64,000 bases of DNA from Pelagibacteraceae bacterium AG-404-P08. GTDB taxonomy: Bacteria; Pseudomonadota; Alphaproteobacteria; HIMB59. The notes beneath the pieces were generated by a model that searched no databases, was not told the origin of the DNA, and saw only the letters and a program-made list of their open reading frames with translations. The position numbers were made by a program, and so were the translations under genes. The stretch covers positions 93,187 to 157,186 of the forward strand of contig QCJF01000002.1 in NCBI GenBank assembly GCA_003216195.1. Direction: 5' to 3'. Shown piece after piece: positions 25,946 to 34,167 of this stretch (positions are counted from its first letter, which is position 1; each line of letters opens with the position of its first letter).

Positions 25946-26551
25946 TTAAAAAAATTTTGAGGAAATATCGTTAAATACAATTTTTCCTGAATCTAAAACT
26001 ATCACGTAATCTGCAAATTTTTTTACAAGACTCATATTGTGGAGAGATAAAAGAATAGTTTTATTTTTAATTTTAGACAAAGAAGTAAAAAAAATCTTTT
26101 CACTTTCTAAGTCAAGGTTCTGATTAGGTTCGTCTAAAATGATTAAATCTTGTTCATAGCTCATTAATCTAGAAATGAATACTTTCTGTTTTTCTCCTTC
26201 TGATAAATTTTGAAATTTCCGTTTTTTTAATTTATTTAATTTAAATAAATTAAAGTAGAACTTATTTACCTCGGATTTCTTTAATTTGCTTAATAGCAGA
26301 AAATTATCCTCTAAACTTTTATTTAAAGAAATAGGTTTTTGAAAAAGCATCGGTATAGGTTCAGAATATTCAGAGTTAATTGTTCCTTTATTAGGAATAA
26401 TAATTTTATTTATAATTTTTATTAGAGAGCTTTTACCAGAACCATTTTTTCCAGTAATAACTGTAATTTTGTTTCGTATGATATTTAGATTAATATTCGA
26501 GAGAATATTTTTTCCATCAATCGTATATGAAATATTATTTACTTTGATCAT
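25946..26551 (-). CDS. tupC: Tungstate/molybdate ABC transporter, ATP-binding subunit
   Basis: A compact 201-residue ABC ATPase. Walker A is TGKNGSGKSSL near residue 35, the signature is LSEGEKQK, Walker B is LIILDEPNQNLD and the switch His is in LLSLHNMS. It powers the permease encoded upstream, with a 17-base overlap of the two genes. The specificity is inferred from the substrate-binding protein of this three-gene operon. The regulatory TOBE domain of ModC-type ATPases is absent, which fits TupC. Confidence 0.87.
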   Translation of the reverse strand: MIKVNNISYTIDGKNILSNINLNIIRNKITVITGKNGSGKSSLIKIINKIIIPNKGTINSEYSEPIPMLFQKPISLNKSLEDNFLLLSKLKKSEVNKFYFNLFKLNKLKKRKFQNLSEGEKQKVFISRLMSYEQDLIILDEPNQNLDLESEKIFFTSLSKIKNKTILLSLHNMSLVKKFADYVIVLDSGKIVFNDISSKFF

Positions 26552-27191
26552 TATTTTTATTTAAAAAATTAAGGGATATTGATATTAAAAGTGTGAGGGA
26601 AATTAATATCGTTCCTAAAACTATACCTAATGAAACATTCCCTTTAGAGGTTTCTAAAGCAATTGTCGCTGTCATGTTTCTTGTGAAAAGATCAATTGAG
26701 CCTCCTACAATTGCAGCTGCACCATACTCGCTAATAGCCCTGCCAAAACCTAGTAAAAAGACAGTGATGTAAATATTTGTTTTATTTGAAAAGAGTATGA
26801 AAATTATATCTTTTTTGGACGCTCCATAAGACATTAATTCATCTCTATAAATTGGATAATCCTCTTCGATGTTTTTAATAATTAAAGTTATCATAATTGG
26901 GAAGATAATTACGATCTGAGCAATGATCATTGCTAAAGGTGAATATAGAATTTCCATCCAACCTAAGGGGCCAGATCTACTTATAAGTATATAGACTAAT
27001 AGCCCTGCACATACGGGAGGGATAGAGGTAAGAGAGCTTAAGAAAATTACAATTGGTTTTTTTAATTGGAATTGATAAATAGCAATTAAATAGCCGAAGA
27101 TCATTGATAAAAAAAATGCAATTAAAGTTGAGAAAATACTTACATAAATTGTAATAAAAACTGCGGATTGTATTTTTTCAAAAGTTAGCAT
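26535..27191 (-). CDS. tupB: Tungstate ABC transporter permease
   Basis: A 218-residue integral membrane protein with about five helices. The cytoplasmic coupling loop EAA-like motif is recognisable as ELMSYGASKKDIIFILF, and GFGRAISEYGAAAIVGG is typical of TupB/ModB/CysT-type permeases. It lies between the substrate-binding and ATPase genes, 10 bases after the former and overlapping the latter by 17. Confidence 0.88.
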   Translation of the reverse strand: MLTFEKIQSAVFITIYVSIFSTLIAFFLSMIFGYLIAIYQFQLKKPIVIFLSSLTSIPPVCAGLLVYILISRSGPLGWMEILYSPLAMIIAQIVIIFPIMITLIIKNIEEDYPIYRDELMSYGASKKDIIFILFSNKTNIYITVFLLGFGRAISEYGAAAIVGGSIDLFTRNMTATIALETSKGNVSLGIVLGTILISLTLLISISLNFLNKNNDQSK

Positions 27192-27201
27192 TTAGATAGT
27201 A

Positions 27202-27996
27202 TTAATTGGTATGAAACAACTTTTCACCGTTATATGTAAACCTATTAATAACATCTTTGCCCTCACCTGTAATCAACCATTCAATGAACTTCTGAGATTT
27301 TTTATACTCAACATGAGGGAATTTTTCTGGATTGACCGCAATAATTCCATAGGGATTATGTAATTCATCACCACCTTCAAAAAGAATTTTTAAATTATTT
27401 TTATTTATAAAAGATAGCCAGGTGCCTTTATCACTTATGGTATAGGCATCAATTTCAGAGGCAATATTTAATGTATTGGCCATGCTTGTCCCAGTTTTTA
27501 TATATCTATCAGAGTCAAATTTTTTTATATTTGCCAAACTCCATAATTCTTGTTCTTTTTTATGAGTTCCAGAATTATCGTCTCTTGAAATAAATTTGTA
27601 TTCTGAGTTATATATTTTTTTTAATGCGGATAAAATATCTTCCTCTTGTGATATTTTCAGTGGGTCAGATTTTGGACCAATTAAAATAAACTTATTGTAC
27701 ATAATTTCATATCTTTGAACACCGTAGCCCTCGTCTATAAATTCTAATTCATCTTTTTTTGAATGAACAAATAATAAATCTCCATCGCCTCTTTTTGCGT
27801 TTGCAATAGCATTACCGGTTCCAACTGCAATAGGTCTTACACTAATTCCAGTTTTATTTTTAAATTCTGATGCTAAGAGATCAAGTAAACCCGTATTAGC
27901 AATGCTAGTAGTAGATTGAATGACTATAAAATCTTTAGAATAAACACTGATGGAAAAAAATAAAAATAACGATAAAAATAAATTTTTTAATTTCAT
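27202..27996 (-). CDS. tupA: Tungstate-binding periplasmic protein
   Basis: A 264-residue exported binding protein (signal peptide MKLKNLFLSLFLFFSISVYS). The mature start FIVIQSTTSIANTGLLDLL matches the TupA oxyanion-binding TTTS region, and IRPIAVGTGNAIANAKRGDGDLLF-type and FISRDDNSGTHKKE segments are characteristic of TupA, in contrast to ModA. It delivers tungstate (possibly molybdate) to TupBC for molybdopterin-type enzymes. No molybdoenzyme or cofactor gene is in the window. Confidence 0.88.
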   Translation of the reverse strand: MKLKNLFLSLFLFFSISVYSKDFIVIQSTTSIANTGLLDLLASEFKNKTGISVRPIAVGTGNAIANAKRGDGDLLFVHSKKDELEFIDEGYGVQRYEIMYNKFILIGPKSDPLKISQEEDILSALKKIYNSEYKFISRDDNSGTHKKEQELWSLANIKKFDSDRYIKTGTSMANTLNIASEIDAYTISDKGTWLSFINKNNLKILFEGGDELHNPYGIIAVNPEKFPHVEYKKSQKFIEWLITGEGKDVINRFTYNGEKLFHTN

Positions 27997-28033
27997 TTAT
28001 TAACAACAATATTAACATACATAATTGAAGATA

Positions 28034-28570
28034 ATGAAGTTAGCAAACAGCGCAGATAATTACGGTTTAATTAGCAAGTTATTTCATTGGATTATGGCTG
28101 TTCTTATAATTGCAACATACATATTAGGTAAAAATTTAGAGAATAATTTTGAGTATTATTATGAAATATTGATGATACACAACACACTAGGTCTTTCAAT
28201 TCTTGTCCTAGCAATATTTAGATTAAGTTGGAAATTTATCAATATTGGGCCCAAGCCCATCTTAAAAAATAAAATATTAATTTATGTTGCTAAAACTAAC
28301 TATTTTTTATTTTACTCAATATTTTTTTTACAACCAATATCTGGATACATCCTTACAAACTTACAAGGTGACACAGTAATGTTTTTAAATTTTGAATTAA
28401 TAAATTTATTGGATCACAACAGTGATTTAAGGTACTTGTTCAAAAGTTTCCATGAATATTCTAGTAATGTTTTATTAGTTTTATTTTTTATACATTCAGG
28501 AGCTGCACTTATGCACCATTTTGTATTAAAAGATAGAACTTTAAAAAGAATGACTTTTGGTAGTGATTAA
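28034..28570 (+). CDS. Cytochrome b561 family membrane protein
   Basis: About 178 residues from ATG 28034 (a TTG three codons earlier is possible). Four membrane helices with the b561 haem-ligand histidines: ISKLFHWIMA, LMIHNTLG, KSFHEYSS and FFIHSGAALMHHF. The C-terminal LKDRTLKRM matches the YceJ/YodB-type family, which moves electrons from quinol or other donors, in part to superoxide. Divergent from tupA with only 37 bases between. It converges with the cysteine-synthase gene. Confidence 0.9.
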   Translation: MKLANSADNYGLISKLFHWIMAVLIIATYILGKNLENNFEYYYEILMIHNTLGLSILVLAIFRLSWKFINIGPKPILKNKILIYVAKTNYFLFYSIFFLQPISGYILTNLQGDTVMFLNFELINLLDHNSDLRYLFKSFHEYSSNVLLVLFFIHSGAALMHHFVLKDRTLKRMTFGSD

Positions 28571-28574
28571 AATT

Positions 28575-29567
28575 TTAAAGCCACTCGGGTACGGGAAGTT
28601 TTTTTGATAACAGATATTCTTTGTTATACAACTTACTAAAATACTTGTTAGCATCATCACACAGAATTGTAACAATATTTTTACCTGGTCCCATTTCTTT
28701 AGCCATTTCGATAGCCCCTGCTACATTTACTCCAGAACTGGAGCCAAGAAATAAGCCTTCTGTTTTGACCATTTTATATAAAAGTTCAAACGCATCATAA
28801 TCAGTAATATGGTATGAGAAATCAATAAGGGAAGGTTCAACATTTTTTGTCACTCTATACTGGCCTATTCCCTCCGTTTCTGATGGCTCGCCTTTAACTT
28901 CCAATTTAGAATATTTAAAATAATTATACATTTGAGCACCTTGTGGATCTGTACAAGCTATTTTTATATTTGAATTTAATTCTTTGAGTCCAATAGATGT
29001 GCCTGCTAATGTTCCACCCGACCCAATTGCACAAGTAAATCCGTCAACTTTTCCATCAAGCTGATTGAATATTTCTTTAGCTGTGGTTTTTGAGTGAAAT
29101 TTGTAATTTGCTGTATTGTCAAATTGGTTTGCCCACATAACTGAAGTCTCTCCTTTTGATTGTAGATCTTCAACTAACCTCTTTGATACATGCTGATAAT
29201 TACCTGGATCAGAATAGGGTTTAGTTGGTACAACTTTTAGCTTTGCCCCCATATTCCTTAAAATACTTTGCTTCTCCTCTGATGCACCGTCAGGCATTAC
29301 AATTATAGTTTTGTATCCTCTAGCATTGTTAATCATTGTTAAAGCAATACCTGTGTTTCCAAAAGTACCCTCAACGACAGTGCCGCCTGGTTCAATTAAA
29401 TTATTCTCTTCAGCATCAAGGATTATACCCAATGCCGTTCTATCTTTGATAGAACCAGCTGGATTCATAAATTCTGCTTTACCATAAATATTACAACCCG
29501 TAATTTCAGATGGATATTTGAGTTTAATAAGTGGCGTATTGCCAATAAAATCAACTATGTCTCTCAT
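28575..29567 (-). CDS. Cysteine synthase / cystathionine beta-synthase-like PLP enzyme
   Basis: A 330-residue fold-type II PLP enzyme. FIGNTPLIKL opens the protein, the PLP Lys is Lys41 in GSIKDRT, the phosphate loop is GSGGT, and EGTFGNTGIAL is the substrate loop. It replaces a leaving group on O-acetylserine or serine by sulfide or homocysteine. It lacks CBS regulatory domains. Being 1 base from a cystathionine-lyase/synthase-like gene upstream, it may work as a cystathionine beta-synthase in reverse transsulfuration, or as an ordinary CysK; the sequence alone does not decide. Confidence 0.9.
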   Translation of the reverse strand: MRDIVDFIGNTPLIKLKYPSEITGCNIYGKAEFMNPAGSIKDRTALGIILDAEENNLIEPGGTVVEGTFGNTGIALTMINNARGYKTIIVMPDGASEEKQSILRNMGAKLKVVPTKPYSDPGNYQHVSKRLVEDLQSKGETSVMWANQFDNTANYKFHSKTTAKEIFNQLDGKVDGFTCAIGSGGTLAGTSIGLKELNSNIKIACTDPQGAQMYNYFKYSKLEVKGEPSETEGIGQYRVTKNVEPSLIDFSYHITDYDAFELLYKMVKTEGLFLGSSSGVNVAGAIEMAKEMGPGKNIVTILCDDANKYFSKLYNKEYLLSKKLPVPEWL

Positions 29568-29568
29568 C

Positions 29569-30708
29569 TTAAATCTTTGATAGGGCTTGGTCTAAATCTG
29601 ATATCAAATCATCTACATCTTCAATACCCACAGATATTCTTAGTAATGTTTCTGATATGCCTAATTTTTCTCTAATTGATGGATCTATAGAAGCATGGGT
29701 CATGATGGCTGGATGCTCGATCAAACTTTCGACCCCTCCTAGGCTTTCCGCGAGTGTAAATAAATTTAAATTTTTTAGAAAAGTTTTTACCCCATTAATA
29801 TCTGAGTCAATTACAAAAGACATCATTCCACCAAAACCATCCATTTGTTTTTCTGCAATTTCCTTGTGCCTTTTATCATTACCTGGAAAAAAAACTTTTT
29901 CTATCTTAGGATGATTGGATAAATAACTAGACACAGCAATAGCATTTTCATTATGTTGCTTCATTCTTACAGAAAGTGTTTTAATGCTTCTTGTTAATAA
30001 ATAACAATCAAAGGGAGAGGGGACAGCCCCAACTGCATTTTGAATAAAAGAAATTTTTTCAGCGTATTCCTTATTCTCTTTAATAACAATAGACCCGCCA
30101 ACAATATCTGAGTGGCCTCCTAAATATTTTGTTGAAGAACTCACTACCATATCTGCACCTAATTCAAGTGGTCTCTGATTATATGGAGAGGCAAATGTGT
30201 TATCACATATCACAGGTAATTTAAACTCACTTGCAATATTAACAGTGTTTTTAATATCAATAATTTTCATTAAAGGATTTGATGGTGTTTCAATCCATAT
30301 AAATTTTGTGTTTTCTTTTATTTCATCATTCCAGTTTATATTTTTATCAAAGTCGATATAAGTTACGTCAATATTTGATTTAACTTTATCAAATAACCTA
30401 CGAGTACCCCCATATACATCATCAGAACAAACTATATGGTAGTTTGTGCCGAATAGGTCACAAACTGTATTAATTGCTGACATGCCCGATGCAAATGCAA
30501 AAGCTTTATCTCCAGACTCAATTTGTGCTAGTAATTTTTCTAGTACATCTCTAGAAGGATTTTTGGTTCTAGCATATTCATACTCAAAATTTCCGGGTTC
30601 CATTTGTTTGAAGGTTGATGAAAGATGTATCGGTGGCATAACGGCTCCCGTTTCTTTATCTGGGCCATGTCCAGAATGAATTACTTTTGTGTTAAATTTT
30701 TTTTTCAC
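29569..30708 (-). CDS. Cystathionine gamma-lyase/gamma-synthase family PLP enzyme
   Basis: A 379-residue Cys/Met-metabolism PLP enzyme (MetB/MetC/CTH family). The PLP-binding Lys194 is in SSSTKYLGGHSD, ASGMSAIN binds the cofactor phosphate, and the N-terminal EYEYARTKNPSRDVLEKLL contributes to the neighbouring active site. GTG start at 30708. The pairing with the downstream cysteine synthase/CBS-like gene (1-base gap) suggests conversion between homocysteine and cysteine. Gamma-lyase, gamma-synthase and beta-lyase activities cannot be separated by eye. Confidence 0.9.
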   Translation of the reverse strand: MKKKFNTKVIHSGHGPDKETGAVMPPIHLSSTFKQMEPGNFEYEYARTKNPSRDVLEKLLAQIESGDKAFAFASGMSAINTVCDLFGTNYHIVCSDDVYGGTRRLFDKVKSNIDVTYIDFDKNINWNDEIKENTKFIWIETPSNPLMKIIDIKNTVNIASEFKLPVICDNTFASPYNQRPLELGADMVVSSSTKYLGGHSDIVGGSIVIKENKEYAEKISFIQNAVGAVPSPFDCYLLTRSIKTLSVRMKQHNENAIAVSSYLSNHPKIEKVFFPGNDKRHKEIAEKQMDGFGGMMSFVIDSDINGVKTFLKNLNLFTLAESLGGVESLIEHPAIMTHASIDPSIREKLGISETLLRISVGIEDVDDLISDLDQALSKI

Positions 30709-30831
30709 AGCTCAATTTATAACTAATTAATTTTTAAATAACATCTATAACGATATTTTTCTTATTTGATAGGCTTTTTAAATTATAAGAAATCTGTTTC
30801 ATATCAACCAAAATTCGAATATTATACCTGT

Positions 30832-30881
30832 CCCCTAGCCGCTTGGGTTGAGACATTGTCGAGGAGGAAGGTGGCAAGGGG
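30832..30881 (-). repeat. Structured hairpin with pyrimidine loop, copy 1
   Basis: An unusually GC-rich 50-base island in an AT-rich gap. Arms 30832-30840 (CCCCTAGCC) and 30873-30881 (GGCAAGGGG) pair with a single mismatch. Read on the minus strand, the loop carries CACCTTCCTCCTC followed by GACAATGTC. A related loop occurs in the hairpin at 34122-34167. It lies in the 5' region of the cystathionine-enzyme operon. It could be part of a leader RNA, a small RNA or a dispersed repeat; no known RNA family is matched. Confidence 0.4.
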
Positions 30882-30914
30882 CAATAAATTTCATTATTTC
30901 GTTAAACTATATTC

Positions 30915-30930
30915 TTAACCAATTGGTTAA
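30915..30930. promoter_or_regulatory. 16-base perfect palindrome
   Basis: TTAACCAATTGGTTAA is a perfect palindrome lying one base outside the stop codon of the TPR-protein gene and about 200 bases upstream of the cystathionine-enzyme start. Without a following T-run it is a poor intrinsic terminator; a dimeric-repressor operator or a simple bidirectional hairpin is possible. Role unknown. Confidence 0.35.
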
Positions 30931-30931
30931 T

Positions 30932-31474
30932 TTAAGTTTCCTTTGACACCATTTGATTTAGATTTTCAATTTTCATATCAACAGACAAATCATTTGGCAT
31001 TAACTTTTTCATTTCTTGATAAACCTTAAGTGCTCCATCATAATTTTTGTAGCTTATAAGAATTCTACTCAAACCATCTAATGCACCAAAATGTCTTGGT
31101 TCAAGATACAATGTAGCTTCAATATCTCTCATAGAGTTTTCATAGTCTCCCATCATAAAATAAAAAGTTGCCCTTTTGTTGTAGGCCTCCGCGTAATTTG
31201 GCTCTAACTCAATAGCAAGAGTTAAAGCTGATATCGCAGATTGGTAATTTTTAGATTTAAAAAAATCTGAAACATTATCCATTACTATTTTTACATCTGG
31301 ATTTTCAATTTTCATCCATTCTCCCCATATTTTTGATATAATTAGACTTTGTTCTTTTGAGTCCTTTACCTCGGAGAGCTGACTGAATAATTCATCAAGT
31401 TTTGGGCTATTTTGATCTGCGTAACTATAGGATATGTTCAAAAACAAGGCGAATATAATTAAAATGATTTTCAT
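30932..31474 (-). CDS. Exported tetratricopeptide-repeat protein
   Basis: A 180-residue protein with signal peptide MKIILIIFALFLNISYSYA and about three TPR units in the second half (AISALTLAIELEPNYAEAYNKRATFYFMMGDYENSMRDIEATLYLEPRHFGALDGLSRILISYKNYDGALKVY is the run, seen here as consecutive 34-residue repeats). TPR domains bind partner proteins or peptides; the periplasmic partner is unknown. Divergent from the DUF4864 gene with 30 bases between the start codons. Confidence 0.85.
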   Translation of the reverse strand: MKIILIIFALFLNISYSYADQNSPKLDELFSQLSEVKDSKEQSLIISKIWGEWMKIENPDVKIVMDNVSDFFKSKNYQSAISALTLAIELEPNYAEAYNKRATFYFMMGDYENSMRDIEATLYLEPRHFGALDGLSRILISYKNYDGALKVYQEMKKLMPNDLSVDMKIENLNQMVSKET

Positions 31475-31504
31475 CTATATTGTTTAATTACGCATATAAA
31501 TAGT

Positions 31505-31930
31505 ATGCAGTTTAAAAAATTAATTTACACAAGTTTATGCCTTTTACTTTTTAACACCATATCTATTGCAGAAACTATTGATAAAAATGAGTTTAGTGAA
31601 ACGCAAGCAGTGATTGAAAGTCAACTAAAGGCCTTTATTAACAAAGATGCTGAAGGAGCTTTCTTTCATGCCTCACCTTATATCAAGATGAGGTTCAATA
31701 ATCCTCAAGATTTTATGAGTATGGTTAAAAACTATTATGAGCCTGTTTATAACCCTAAAAATTACTATTTTATGGAATCAAAATTTTTTGAAGGAGCTAT
31801 ATATCATCAACTACAAATCGTCTCGCAAGATAATGTTTCTTATTTAGCAATGTACTCACTCATTAAAGACAAGGGAGAGTGGAAAATTTCAGGTTGCTCT
31901 ATTTACCCAATGGAAAAGCAATCAATTTAG
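31505..31930 (+). CDS. Exported DUF4864 protein
   Basis: A 141-residue protein with signal peptide MQFKKLIYTSLCLLLFNTIS, then a small domain with IESQLKAFINKDAEGAFFHASPYIK, the family look of DUF4864 (NTF2-like fold), and an ending WKISGCSIYPMEKQSI. The function is not known. It converges with the DMT transporter, overlapping 9 bases. Confidence 0.75.
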   Translation: MQFKKLIYTSLCLLLFNTISIAETIDKNEFSETQAVIESQLKAFINKDAEGAFFHASPYIKMRFNNPQDFMSMVKNYYEPVYNPKNYYFMESKFFEGAIYHQLQIVSQDNVSYLAMYSLIKDKGEWKISGCSIYPMEKQSI

Positions 31931-32794
31931 CTTTTTTAATTTAGAATAAACAAGATATCCAGAAATTATTATTAAAATAGCACCGCATAATTCTATAATT
32001 GAGGGGTAGTGATTGAAAACAAAAATACTAATTACTATTCCAAAAATGATCTGTGAATAATGTGTGATGCTAAAAAATGAAGCTTCTATTCTTCTAAGAG
32101 AATAGATTAAGATCATCATGGCCACACCATCAATAAGCCCTGCACCTACCATTATTAAAAAATCGTACAAAGCGATATCTTTGTAATGGTTGATTGAAGA
32201 TACTGTGAAAATTATGCCAGTAATTCCCATACTATAAAAAGTCAAAGCCATAGTTCTTTCAGATTTCCCATAAACTCGCACTGTAAAATCTAGACACGCT
32301 AGTGAAATTACTCCTAATATAAGAAATATTACTCCCAAAGCATTAAAACCTGCGTTTAAACTAAAACCTGAGACCATAAAAACAGCAATCATAGCTAGTA
32401 TTAAAGAAATTATTTTGGATAGGTAAATCGACTCCTTTAAAATTACTATTCCCATAATTGAGAGTAACACAGGAGCTGACAAAATTATTGGATAAGCAAT
32501 AGATAAAGGTAATAAAATGATACCTTTTACAACAAAATAATAGGTCAAAGTCATTAAAATACCTCTTATAAAATGAAGTTTATAATTGATTGTTTTTATT
32601 TCTTCTAAGCTCTTTCTGTACAGTAAATAAAAGAGCACTGGGATTATTGCGGAGGAACTCGCTATGGAAAATATAACTGTGTCTTTATATAAATCTCCAA
32701 TTAACTTTATAATAGTGTCTGCAATTGAAAATAAGAAAAAGGCAACAGTGCCTAGTATGTAAATTACGTGTTTTTTACTCTCTAATTGAGACAT
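31922..32794 (-). CDS. DMT superfamily (EamA-domain) transporter
   Basis: A 290-residue protein with ten hydrophobic segments arranged as two EamA repeats, the pattern of drug/metabolite exporters and S-adenosylmethionine or amino-acid carriers. The repeat boundaries are near residue 145. Substrate unknown. It overlaps the upstream MFS gene by 20 bases, so both transporters are probably produced from one message. Confidence 0.88.
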   Translation of the reverse strand: MSQLESKKHVIYILGTVAFFLFSIADTIIKLIGDLYKDTVIFSIASSSAIIPVLFYLLYRKSLEEIKTINYKLHFIRGILMTLTYYFVVKGIILLPLSIAYPIILSAPVLLSIMGIVILKESIYLSKIISLILAMIAVFMVSGFSLNAGFNALGVIFLILGVISLACLDFTVRVYGKSERTMALTFYSMGITGIIFTVSSINHYKDIALYDFLIMVGAGLIDGVAMMILIYSLRRIEASFFSITHYSQIIFGIVISIFVFNHYPSIIELCGAILIIISGYLVYSKLKKLN

Positions 32795-34046
32795 TGAATT
32801 TACTTCTATATCTCATTACTAAGATTAATACGAACAATTTAATTGTAAGCGGTATAAAAAAATAAAAAATCATAATATTTGGAATATTTGGGTGAATTGT
32901 AAAATTTATTGATTGTAAGTAACCATATCCCGTTAGTGCTATACCAGCAGCAATTCCTATAGCAGCTTTTCTTATAATTGAGAAAAATGAGGTAAAAAAC
33001 TGTGATAAACGATTTTCATTATTTACATCTAATATGTCAGCTAACTCAATCTGGGGTATTATAAGATCAATTCCAATTCCAATTCCTGTAATAAGTATGA
33101 CAAATATATATATTTGCCAATAGTCACTGCTAGTGAAAATAACAAATAAAAAACCAAAAATAGTTATACTGGTTCCAATCTGTAATAAAAACATATTTGA
33201 AAATTTTTTTCCAAAAAAATACCAAAATGGTGTGGAAATTAATGTTATAAGAAAATACAAAATTAATAAATGGCCTGCATAATCACTAAGACCCAGATAT
33301 TCAGATACAAATATAATAAATAAATTTGCAGTAAAATTATTAGCAAGTAAATTAAAAAATGTAATGTAAGAAAAAGGTAAGATTTTTTTATTTTTTTTAA
33401 TGAAAGTTTTTAATTTTATCCAAGAAATTTCATTTGGCTTGTAATTCAGTTCATCATCATAGAAAAAATAAAAAATTAATCCCCCTATAATTGCAAGAGA
33501 AATAAAAATAAAACCACTTGTTTTTATAACGTCTGGGTTTAATAGCTCAACATTATTTAAATTTGAAATAGTCGTAGGAATAATAAGAGCTGCAAGAACT
33601 CCTAAAATTGCAAATACTTCTTTGACTGCTGCCAAACGAAATCTTTTTTTTAAAATTTTTTTTTGATCGATAACTATAGAGTCGTAAGGAATGATTGCAA
33701 TTGAGTAACTTATCAATGCTAAGTTATAAAAAAAAATAAAATAATAAATATTAGAAGATTGGAAAACGTAAAGCCCAAATAAGGAGAAAATAAATATTAT
33801 TATTCCTAAAAGAATTTGATTTTTTCTTGATCGACCTGAAATAATTCTTTTTTCTGTTAAATAACCAATTAAAAAGTCTGAGAAGACATCAAAAAATCTA
33901 GATATCAGTATTACTAGACCGATAACACTTAAAGAGATACCAATTGATAAATTGTAAAATGTGGGCAAAAAAATAAATAATAATAAGAAACTCCCAGCAA
34001 GGTAAAATGACTGAAAACTATAGGATAAAATCGATTTTAAACTCAT
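32775..34046 (-). CDS. MFS transporter of the GPH/MelB type (MFS_2)
   Basis: A 423-residue protein with about twelve membrane helices. The N-terminal segment GLVILISRFFDVFSDFLIGYLTEK, with its conserved Asp residues, is the glycoside-pentoside-hexuronide (MelB/LacY-like MFS_2) signature, and a middle loop of about 15 basic and acidic residues separates the halves. Sugar or glycoside cation symport is the usual role of the family; the substrate here is not evident. First gene of a pair with the DMT transporter. Confidence 0.85.
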   Translation of the reverse strand: MSLKSILSYSFQSFYLAGSFLLLFIFLPTFYNLSIGISLSVIGLVILISRFFDVFSDFLIGYLTEKRIISGRSRKNQILLGIIIFIFSLFGLYVFQSSNIYYFIFFYNLALISYSIAIIPYDSIVIDQKKILKKRFRLAAVKEVFAILGVLAALIIPTTISNLNNVELLNPDVIKTSGFIFISLAIIGGLIFYFFYDDELNYKPNEISWIKLKTFIKKNKKILPFSYITFFNLLANNFTANLFIIFVSEYLGLSDYAGHLLILYFLITLISTPFWYFFGKKFSNMFLLQIGTSITIFGFLFVIFTSSDYWQIYIFVILITGIGIGIDLIIPQIELADILDVNNENRLSQFFTSFFSIIRKAAIGIAAGIALTGYGYLQSINFTIHPNIPNIMIFYFFIPLTIKLFVLILVMRYRSKFNVSIRE

Positions 34047-34121
34047 TTTTGGATATTTAATACTTGAACAACTTTGACTATATCAAAATATTTATTAGTG
34101 TTCAGTTAGCATTCATGCGGG

Positions 34122-34167
34122 GGCTGATTCGGTATCTCACTTTCCTCCTCTATATGTCGAGTCAGCC
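34122..34167 (+). repeat. Structured hairpin with pyrimidine loop, copy 2
   Basis: Arms 34122-34131 (GGCTGATTCG) and 34158-34167 (CGAGTCAGCC) form a 10-bp stem with one G-T wobble, extendable by four weaker pairs. The plus-strand loop reads CTCACTTTCCTCCTC then TATATGTC, closely matching the loop of the hairpin at 30832-30881 (about 19 of 22 positions by eye). The right part lies inside ogt and encodes its last ten residues. GC-rich compared with the flanks; no U-run, so not a standard terminator. Confidence 0.45.

Noticed and set aside
30862..30874. GGAGGAAGGTGG resembles a conserved 16S rRNA segment
   Set aside because: The match ends after a dozen bases and no other rRNA sequence surrounds it.
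30709..30931. SAM or SAH riboswitch ahead of the cystathionine/cysteine operon
   Set aside because: I could not fit the SAM-I, SAM-II, SAM-V or SAH conserved cores to either strand; only the hairpin itself is reported.
34119..34140. GGGGGCTGATTCGG resembles the 5' end of tmRNA (GGGGCTGATTCTGGATTCGAC)
   Set aside because: Similarity stops after the first 11 bases, the UUCGAC stretch is absent, no tag-peptide frame or T-loop follows, and the bases are better explained by the local hairpin.
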